From JAVBNW01 sp031551255 (lineage in GTDB: Bacteria; Bacillota; Clostridia; Christensenellales; UBA1750): 20,182 nt of DNA. Positions within the stretch are counted from its first letter, which is position 1. Each line of letters starts with the position of its first letter. Below the pieces are notes generated by a model that did not search any database, was not told the origin of the DNA, and was given only the letters and a program-made list of their open reading frames with translations. Below are positions 1 through 4,404 of the stretch, piece by piece. The stretch lies in assembly GCA_031551255.1 (NCBI GenBank), contig JAVBNW010000015.1:1-20182 (forward strand). The letters are read 5' to 3'. A program made the translations under genes and the position numbers.

Positions 1-170
1 CTCCGGCCACCCTCCGGCTCTTTTATGCGGAGGCCCGACACCGAGCGCGTGCGGTGCACGCAAACAGCGAGGGGGAGGGCCAGTGAGCGACCGGGGTAGC
101 CGACCTTAGGAGGGCTAGCGCCGGTATTCGCGAACTGAGGAAGGCCCCGCGCCCCAAGAAGAAACGCTAA
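1..170 (+). ncRNA. Structured intergenic element, copy A (candidate ncRNA or dispersed repeat)
   Basis: There is no convincing reading frame here, but nested hairpins are dense. Hairpin H2 is CCTCCG (11-16) with CGGAGG (28-33). A small hairpin is GCGTGC-ggt-GCACGC (46-60). The core is GCG (87-89) with CGC (129-131), ACCGG (90-94) with CCGGT (121-125), and TAGCC (97-101) with GGCTA (113-117), capped by the loop GACCTTAGGAG. An outer stem GGGCC (77-81) with GGCCC (143-147) encloses the core. A diverged copy of the core lies on the minus strand at 12617-12668, and H2 recurs at 12702-12727. The stems differ between copies but still pair, while the loop and the flank ATTCGCGAACTG are kept; this is what a structured RNA or selected DNA hairpin would show. 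An intrinsic terminator follows at 173-205. The element may begin before the window. I do not recognise the class; it is not RNase P, tmRNA or SRP RNA by their usual signatures. Confidence 0.45.
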
Positions 171-172
171 AG

Positions 173-205
173 GCAAGTCGTTTTTCGTTACTTGCATATT
201 TTTTT
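173..205 (+). terminator. Intrinsic terminator after structured element A
   Basis: GCAAGT (173-178) pairs with ACTTGC (190-195) over an 11-base loop and is followed by ATATTTTTTT, a run of seven T at 199-205. This is a good Rho-independent terminator for a plus-strand transcript ending here. No coding sequence precedes it, which supports transcription of the structured element. Confidence 0.6.
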
Positions 206-225
206 GCGCTGTTGCCGTTGTCAAC

Positions 226-259
226 GGTCTGAGGCGGGCTATGTAGCCCGCCTCAGACC
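226..259. repeat. Perfect 15-bp inverted repeat (hairpin)
   Basis: GGTCTGAGGCGGGCT (226-240) is perfectly complementary to 245-259 with a 4-base loop ATGT. It is followed on the plus strand by an A-run (263-268), not a T-run, so it is not a standard terminator in either direction. Its left arm contains the last bases of the CAACGGTCTGA motif that is also seen near 12797. Confidence 0.7.
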
Positions 260-326
260 ATCAAAAAAACTTTGGCAACCTGCGTGATCGGGGGATTTGG
301 AGGCCATCGCATTTTCCTTGCCGTGT

Positions 327-368
327 TTCCTCGGCGGGGGGGCTCACGGGGGGACGCGTCCCTCTGTG
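327..368. repeat. G-rich palindromic repeat, copy 1
   Basis: The stretch reads TCGGCGGGGGGG, then CTCACGGGGGG, ACGCGT and CCCTCTGTG. Positions 345-368 form a 24-base palindrome with 12 pairs, two of them G-U. Nearly the same sequence occurs on the minus strand at about 13833-13880, where the palindrome is perfect over 28 bases. Copy 1 lies about 25 bases past the stop of the minus-strand gene at 394-900 and could act as its 3' hairpin. Confidence 0.5.
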
Positions 369-393
369 CCATTCACGCGTTCCCCCGTGCCGT

Positions 394-900
394 TTATGCG
401 TTCATCATGGCGATCACATACAGCAGCGCGGCAGCGCCGCCCGATACGAACAGCGCCGGCATAAGGCACAGCGCTGCGGCGAGCGACAGCCTGCGCGTTA
501 GGCGCACGGATATTCCGACGCACACAAGCGCAGCCGCCGCCGCGGCAAACGCAAGTGGATACTGTGCAGCGTTTCCGTAAGCGGCAAAGGCGAGCAGGCC
601 CGTCAGCGCGCAACCGCACAGCGCGGGAAGCAGTAGATGCGGCCAGCCTGCCCGCCTTTTCCATAGCAACGCCGCCGTCGTACCAACGCCTATCGCCGCC
701 ACGCCGGCGCAAGCGACGGCGATCGTGCGGGAAGGCGTCGCCAGGGGAAGGTACTCGGGAGAGACGTTCGGGCTCATCCACCAAAGCAATGCCGCGGCAA
801 CGCACCATGCCGCAACCGCCCCCGCGCAAATGAGGATACCTATAGCCTGCTCGGAGAGGAGCGGGCTTTTCGTGTCCGCCATCGATTCATTCATATGCAT
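394..900 (-). CDS. Small polytopic membrane protein, possibly TspO/MBR-like
   Basis: This encodes about 168 residues, almost all hydrophobic, with four or five predicted membrane helices. They follow a short polar N-terminus: LLSEQAIGILICAGAVAAW, then segments around residues 60-80, 88-106, 113-130 and 138-166. Length, helix number and the C-terminal pattern (basic loop RLTRR, long helix, terminal N) recall TspO/MBR tryptophan-rich sensory proteins. The usual Trp-rich WxPxxP-type signature is missing, so that assignment is only a suggestion. The start is uncertain: AAGG (905-908) lies 4 bases before the ATG at 900 and 10 before an in-frame ATG at 894; a GTG at 903 is also in frame. The gene stands alone, divergent from the pantothenate operon. 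GC-rich alanine codons match its neighbours, so there is no sign of transfer. Confidence 0.6.
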   Translation of the reverse strand: MHMNESMADTKSPLLSEQAIGILICAGAVAAWCVAAALLWWMSPNVSPEYLPLATPSRTIAVACAGVAAIGVGTTAALLWKRRAGWPHLLLPALCGCALTGLLAFAAYGNAAQYPLAFAAAAAALVCVGISVRLTRRLSLAAALCLMPALFVSGGAAALLYVIAMMNA

Positions 901-960
901 CACACCTTGCTACGAAAATATCTTCAACGCAGGACAAACCGCAAGGCCGGGGCAAGGGTA

Positions 961-1012
961 ATGCCGGATGGCATCCGCATAATTTTCATTTCTCCATCGT
1001 GCCATCCGGCAT
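961..1012. repeat. 13-bp inverted repeat with ATGCCGG ends (copy E1)
   Basis: ATGCCGGATGGCA (961-973) and TGCCATCCGGCAT (1000-1012) are perfect inverted repeats around a 26-base AT-richer spacer. The element sits between divergent genes. A related element with the same ATGCCGG/CCGGCAT ends lies at 12463-12506, so this looks like a small dispersed inverted-repeat element rather than a one-off operator. Confidence 0.6.
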
Positions 1013-1089
1013 GCATCGTTCTCAAGCGCTCGCTTTAGTAGATTATGCGAAGAGAACGTTTCGACATGCCGCATTTTCACGCAAAAACA

Positions 1090-1118
1090 TTGCGAAAACC
1101 CGCCAAAAATCGTACAAT
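1090..1118 (+). promoter_or_regulatory. Sigma-A promoter upstream of the pantothenate operon
   Basis: A -35-like TTGCGA (1090-1095) is followed after exactly 17 bases by a -10 TACAAT (1113-1118). Transcription would start near 1125, giving an untranslated leader of about 145 bases. The -10 overlaps the left arm (1117-1128) of the inverted repeat described next. Confidence 0.5.
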
Positions 1119-1231
1119 TGGGCTGCGCCGGTATTGTATGAACCGGACGCGCGAAGCCCAACCCGGTTGCCTTGCCGCGAAAAGTCGGCCCGCAAGGCTG
1201 AAACCAGCGGCACAGTGTCGCGTAGCCCAAT
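1117..1231 (+). promoter_or_regulatory. Candidate structured leader or operator of the panT-coaX operon
   Basis: The left arm ATTGGGCTGCGC (1117-1128) can pair with GCGTAGCCCAAT (1220-1231) over 12 pairs including one G-U. It can alternatively pair with AGCCCAA (1155-1161) over 7 pairs, so the two pairings exclude each other. Inside are hairpins CCGGT (1128-1132)/ACCGG (1142-1146) and GCCTTGC (1169-1175)/GCAAGGC (1192-1198), the latter extended by GGTT (1165-1168)/AACC (1202-1205). This resembles a riboswitch-like multi-branch leader. One caution: if the promoter at 1090-1118 is used, the RNA would start near 1125 and lose most of the left arm, and the repeats would then be better read as a DNA operator around the -10. 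No known riboswitch consensus (TPP, FMN, cobalamin, THF, T-box) is recognisable. Confidence 0.35.
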
Positions 1232-1270
1232 CGTCGGGTATCCTAAGCGAACTCGAACGGAGGTTTTTTC

Positions 1271-1882
1271 ATGCGCAACAATAAGGTACGCAAACTCGTC
1301 GTCGCGGGCATGCTCTCGGGTATCTGCCTGCTGCTCAGCTTCACTCCCCTGGGGTACATCCCCATCGGCCCGCTGATGCTCACCATTTTGCATTTGCCGG
1401 TCATCCTGGGCGCGTTGGTAGAAGGGCCTGTGGTCGGCCTGGTGGTTGGGCTGGTGTTCGGCCTGTCCAGCGTGTACCGCGCGTGGACGACACCCACCCC
1501 TGTATCCTTCGTCTTTCTGGATCCGCTGGTATCCGTCCTCCCCCGCCTCTTGATCGGGCCTTTGGCATACCTGGCATTTCGAGGGTTTGGCAAACTGGCA
1601 AAAGGAAAGCGCCTTGCGTGGCTGCCTGCGGCGGGCGCAGCGGTAACGGGCTCGCTTGTCAATACCGTGGGCGTGCTCGGAGCCATTTATTTTTTACACG
1701 GCGCGCAGTATGTGGAGGCGATGGGAAGCCTGGCCTCGATGGCCGCGGCGCTCATCTGGGGGGCGGCACTTACCAACGGCTTGCCGGAGGCAGCGGCGGC
1801 GGCGATCATCGTCGCGCCTGCGGAGCGAGCGATCTCCCATGTATTGGGCAGGCGGCGGGCAAACCCGCCGAGGGAGCGCTAG
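1271..1882 (+). CDS. panT: ECF transporter S component, probably pantothenate-specific (PanT)
   Basis: This 203-residue integral membrane protein with about six hydrophobic segments has the size and layout of substrate-binding S components of energy-coupling-factor transporters. It starts MRNNKVRKLVVAGMLSGICLL, like many members, and continues with PLGYIPIGP and a conserved-looking GALVEGPVVGLVVG helix. S components bind one vitamin and work with a shared EcfA/A'/T energising module, which is not in this window. The substrate is inferred from context only: the next gene is pantothenate kinase CoaX, about 100 bases downstream on the same strand. The start is supported by GGAGG (1259-1263) 7 bases before the ATG. 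Other vitamins cannot be excluded from sequence alone. It is preceded by a possible structured regulatory leader. Confidence 0.85.
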   Translation: MRNNKVRKLVVAGMLSGICLLLSFTPLGYIPIGPLMLTILHLPVILGALVEGPVVGLVVGLVFGLSSVYRAWTTPTPVSFVFLDPLVSVLPRLLIGPLAYLAFRGFGKLAKGKRLAWLPAAGAAVTGSLVNTVGVLGAIYFLHGAQYVEAMGSLASMAAALIWGAALTNGLPEAAAAAIIVAPAERAISHVLGRRRANPPRER

Positions 1883-1979
1883 AGGCGGCGCGCTCGGCTT
1901 GTATCGCCTTGCACGATTCCCCCCATGTGGCAATACAGGCGCTTGCGTCGTCAGTGCGCCTTAAGAAAGAGGACAGGCT

Positions 1980-2759
1980 ATGATCCTTACGCTGGACATT
2001 GGCAACACCAACATCAAGTGCGCGATCTTTCAGGGCATGGAACCCATGCACGGCTGGCGCATCGCCACCAGCCGCCAGAAGACGCACGACGAATTCGGCA
2101 TATTGTTCGTGAACTTCCTGCGCCACTTCGGCTATGGCGTGGAGGATATTCAGGGCCTGATCATGTCTTCGGTGGTGCCTTCGGTTAACTACACCATCGA
2201 GCAGATGTGCGATATCTATCTTCACAAAAAACCGATGCAGGTGCAGCCCGGTATGAAAACCGGCATCAACCTAAGATATGAAAACCCGCGCGAGCTCGGC
2301 TCCGACCGCATCTGCAACGCGGTAGCGGCGTATGAATACTACGGCGGCCCGTGCATCTTCGTCGACTTTGGCACGGCCACGTCGTTCGGCGTGCTCTCCT
2401 CCAAGGGCGAGTTTTTAGGCGGGGCCATCAGCCCGGGCCTTCGGCTCTCGAGCGACGCGCTGACCGAGCGGGCGGCGCAGTTGCCCAAAATAGAGCTGGT
2501 CAAGCCCGAAAAGATCATCGCGCGCAACACGGTGCAAAACATGCAATCCGGCATCGTGTACGGCTATGTAGGCCAGGTGGAGTACATCGTGCGCAAGATG
2601 CGCCAGGAACTGCGCGAGCCGCACGCACGCGTGATCGCCACCGGCGGCCTGGGCCGCATCATCGCGGGCGAAACCGCGTGCATCGACGTGACCGATCCGG
2701 AGCTCACGCTCAAAGGGCTCAGGCTTCTATACGAACGGAATAAGGGGGATGCGCAATGA
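1980..2759 (+). CDS. coaX: Type III pantothenate kinase
   Basis: This 259-residue cytoplasmic enzyme carries out the first step of CoA synthesis, ATP-dependent phosphorylation of pantothenate to 4'-phosphopantothenate. It belongs to the ASKHA fold. The phosphate-1 motif is DIGNTNIK (residues 6-13), GSDR (107-110) fits the substrate/catalytic loop, DFGTATS (129-135) is the second phosphate motif, GGAISPGL (147-154) is the family signature, and TGGLG (221-225) is the adenosine-side glycine motif. Full family length is about 255-260. Type III kinases are not feedback-inhibited by CoA and need a monovalent cation. The start has AGAGGA about 7-8 bases upstream. Its stop overlaps the cupin gene by 4 bases (ATGA), so the two are probably translationally coupled; with the upstream S component it forms a salvage module for pantothenate. 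Confidence 0.96.
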   Translation: MILTLDIGNTNIKCAIFQGMEPMHGWRIATSRQKTHDEFGILFVNFLRHFGYGVEDIQGLIMSSVVPSVNYTIEQMCDIYLHKKPMQVQPGMKTGINLRYENPRELGSDRICNAVAAYEYYGGPCIFVDFGTATSFGVLSSKGEFLGGAISPGLRLSSDALTERAAQLPKIELVKPEKIIARNTVQNMQSGIVYGYVGQVEYIVRKMRQELREPHARVIATGGLGRIIAGETACIDVTDPELTLKGLRLLYERNKGDAQ

Positions 2760-3109
2760 TCGTCAAGGCAAACACCTATCCCATCGGGGAGCGCGTGAAC
2801 ATGCGCGGCGGCGAAGGCATAGCGCAGGTCGCGCCGATCATCCAAGGCGAACTGCCCGCTAATTGCAGGCTGTTTTCTAAGCTTTGCCTGCCGCCGGGGG
2901 CCTCGATCGGCTACCACGTGCACGAGAAAGAATGTGAAATCTTCTATTTCCTCAGCGGCGCGGGCCGCGTGCAAGATGGCGAAACGCTGGTGGACGTAGG
3001 CCCCGGCGATGCGATCGTCACCCCCAATGGCTGCGGCCATGCGGTGTTTAACACCGGCGACGAGCCTTTGGTCTTCGTGGCGAACATCGTGCTGGACCCC
3101 GCCGTATAA
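2756..3109 (+). CDS. Small single-domain cupin protein
   Basis: This 117-residue protein is a single conserved beta-barrel cupin. Motif 1 is GYHVHEKECEIFYFLSGAG (residues 52-70) with metal ligands His54, His56 and Glu61. Motif 2 is PGDAIVTPNGCGHAVFN (83-99) with His95. All four canonical metal ligands are present, so a metal-binding role is likely, though the reaction is unknown. The ATG overlaps the coaX stop codon and has GGGGG 7 bases upstream. Coupling to coaX suggests a role linked to CoA supply or a small carboxylate or sugar substrate, but nothing in the sequence names it. Similar stand-alone cupins act as isomerases, dioxygenases or metabolite sensors. Confidence 0.88.
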   Translation: MIVKANTYPIGERVNMRGGEGIAQVAPIIQGELPANCRLFSKLCLPPGASIGYHVHEKECEIFYFLSGAGRVQDGETLVDVGPGDAIVTPNGCGHAVFNTGDEPLVFVANIVLDPAV

Positions 3110-3144
3110 CGTCTAACTAGATAACAGCGACGGAGAGGATGCTT

Positions 3145-3402
3145 ATGGCGGCGGCAAAGAGAAGGAAGATCCTTCTTTTTGCCGCCTTGTTTTTATGCAC
3201 TTTCACTGTTTCGGACGTGCACACTCCCCCGCCCGGCAGAGTGCGCGCGATTGCACAGGCCCGCGCGGCACAACATTTGCCTGATACGCGGGGAAGTACA
3301 GCAAAACGGCGCGGCGGAGCCCGAAGGGCGCACGCGCTATCGCCCCGAACGTATCGCGTTGGAGTGGTTAGACGGAGGCTCCTAAGGGGGACGGCCGTTT
3401 AG
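3145..3402 (+). pseudogene. Short secreted-type ORF with a probable frameshift
   Basis: GGAGAGG (3132-3138) lies 6 bases before the ATG at 3145. The frame opens with MAAAKRRKILLFAALFLCTF, a basic then hydrophobic start like a signal peptide. From about residue 45 the product becomes an arginine-rich, low-quality sequence ending at 3402. The +1 frame over the same DNA reads like real protein from about 3270 (HNICLIRGEVQQNGAAEPEG, then RTRYRPERIALEWLDGGS) and stops at 3385. The simplest reading is one small exported protein of roughly 80 residues with a frameshift between about 3230 and 3290, either a true mutation or a sequencing error. I do not recognise the family. It follows the cupin gene by 35 bases and converges with the kinase gene on the other strand. 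Confidence 0.4.
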
Positions 3403-4325
3403 CTTTCCCCCATCTTGCCCATCGCAAGCCTTTTCGCGATCAGCCGCTCGAGCGCCGCCACATCTTTTACGGCCGCCGGTTCCGTCTCGGTATCCTTACA
3501 CAAAAGATCGCGCGCGATGAGTCCGCCAAAGTCGTGCAGCATCACGGCCTTGGCAAGCGTACTTACAAAGCCTGGAGATGCGCAATCGTCGAAATACGCC
3601 TCCATCAGCACCGGGTCGCACTTAAACAGATCAAACACCATCGGCGGCCACTCGTACCAGAAAGGGGCGATGTGGCTATCCCCAAAGTCGATGAGCCTCA
3701 GCTCGCCGTCCGGCGCGATGAGCACGTTTTCGCTGGTCAAATCACCGTGCACGTACACAAAATCCTCATGGCAAAGCGCGAGCGCGCTTTCTACGGCGAC
3801 CTCCTTCATCGAACGTGGAAACGCGTCCCATCGCGAGTTTTCCAGCACGTTTTGCACGACATCATCGGGCAGGGTATCGCAACGCGTATTGAGCCTTGCG
3901 GTTACCTCTTTCAGCTGCGCCGCGAACGCGCGTTTTTTTCCGCTTGGCATGCCCGGCAAGGCATCTCCCGCCTCGTCGCCCTGAATCCTCTCCATCACGA
4001 TGTACGGAAACAAATACTTGTCATCCACCTCGCCAGCCTCCACCACTTTGGGCGCGCGCACCCCGGCGCCCAGCGCATGGCGAAGCCCCGTAAGCTCCGC
4101 GCCGTCGGGCTCGACGCCGGATTCCTTGGGCGCGTAGATCTTAACCACCCAATCGCCCACGAGAAACACCGCGTTAGTGCCCGGCGTCAGGTGCTCAATT
4201 TGCGCTGCGGTCAGGCCATGTCTTTGAAAGATGGCGCGAATCAGCGGCGCAAACGCGTCGATGGACTGAAACACCCTGCCCCACGACGCCCAGCCGTCTA
4301 TGATTTCGGTAAACATATGCGGCAT
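3399..4325 (-). CDS. Aminoglycoside phosphotransferase (APH)-family kinase
   Basis: This 308-residue soluble protein has the eukaryotic-like kinase fold of the APH/choline kinase/homoserine kinase group. The ATP-anchoring lysine is in VVKIY (about residue 62), the hinge is IVMERIQG, the catalytic loop is HGDLTSEN (193-200) with Asp195, and the metal-binding motif is DFGD (213-216). The substrate is unknown; the family phosphorylates antibiotics, sugars, choline and other small alcohols, and nothing here proves drug resistance. The start is chosen at 4325 because AAAGGAGGT lies 8 bases upstream; an upstream ATG at 4388 would run through a terminator hairpin and has no ribosome site. It lies just past the acyl-CoA synthetase gene on the same strand, separated by that terminator. 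Confidence 0.85.
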   Translation of the reverse strand: MPHMFTEIIDGWASWGRVFQSIDAFAPLIRAIFQRHGLTAAQIEHLTPGTNAVFLVGDWVVKIYAPKESGVEPDGAELTGLRHALGAGVRAPKVVEAGEVDDKYLFPYIVMERIQGDEAGDALPGMPSGKKRAFAAQLKEVTARLNTRCDTLPDDVVQNVLENSRWDAFPRSMKEVAVESALALCHEDFVYVHGDLTSENVLIAPDGELRLIDFGDSHIAPFWYEWPPMVFDLFKCDPVLMEAYFDDCASPGFVSTLAKAVMLHDFGGLIARDLLCKDTETEPAAVKDVAALERLIAKRLAMGKMGES

Positions 4326-4344
4326 AGAAGCCGACCTCCTTTGT

Positions 4345-4381
4345 ATAAAAAGCGCCCCCGGGCGGCATGCCCAGTGGCGCT
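4345..4381 (-). terminator. Intrinsic terminator or attenuator between acyl-CoA synthetase and APH kinase
   Basis: On the minus strand AGCGCC and GGCGCT (plus positions 4376-4381 and 4351-4356) pair, with an inner GGGC/GCCC pairing, and are followed directly by TTTTTATA. The T-run ends only 2-3 bases before the kinase gene's ribosome binding site (4334-4342), so the kinase is reached only by readthrough, or this hairpin sits inside its own leader. Confidence 0.75.
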
Positions 4382-4390
4382 CCTTCAAAG

Positions 4391-4404
4391 ATAATACGTA
4401 TTAT
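4391..4404. repeat. 14-bp perfect palindrome at the acyl-CoA synthetase stop codon
   Basis: ATAATACGTATTAT is a perfect palindrome covering the TAA stop (4401-4403). On the minus strand it also supplies a -10-like TATTAT just upstream of the terminator hairpin, so it could be an operator or promoter element for the kinase gene. No good -35 at 16-18 bases is visible. Confidence 0.35.

Noticed and set aside
1..170. Possible end of a coding region: the frame ending AAG AAG AAA CGC TAA gives a basic tail like a ribosomal protein
   Set aside because: The same frame has a TGA at 84-86, the product matches no family I know, and the DNA is better explained by nested stems shared with 12617-12727.
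1117..1231. Known riboswitch (TPP, FMN, THF, cobalamin) or T-box in the panT leader
   Set aside because: None of the conserved sequence blocks of these classes could be found, so only an unnamed structured leader is reported.
3399..4325. Antibiotic resistance gene call for the APH-family kinase
   Set aside because: The family is broad, the sequence shows no feature tying it to an aminoglycoside or macrolide, and it has no resistance-gene context.
3534..4394. Plus-strand open frame of 286 codons
   Set aside because: It is antisense to the APH kinase, whose catalytic motifs are clear; histidine/arginine-rich composition marks it as a shadow.
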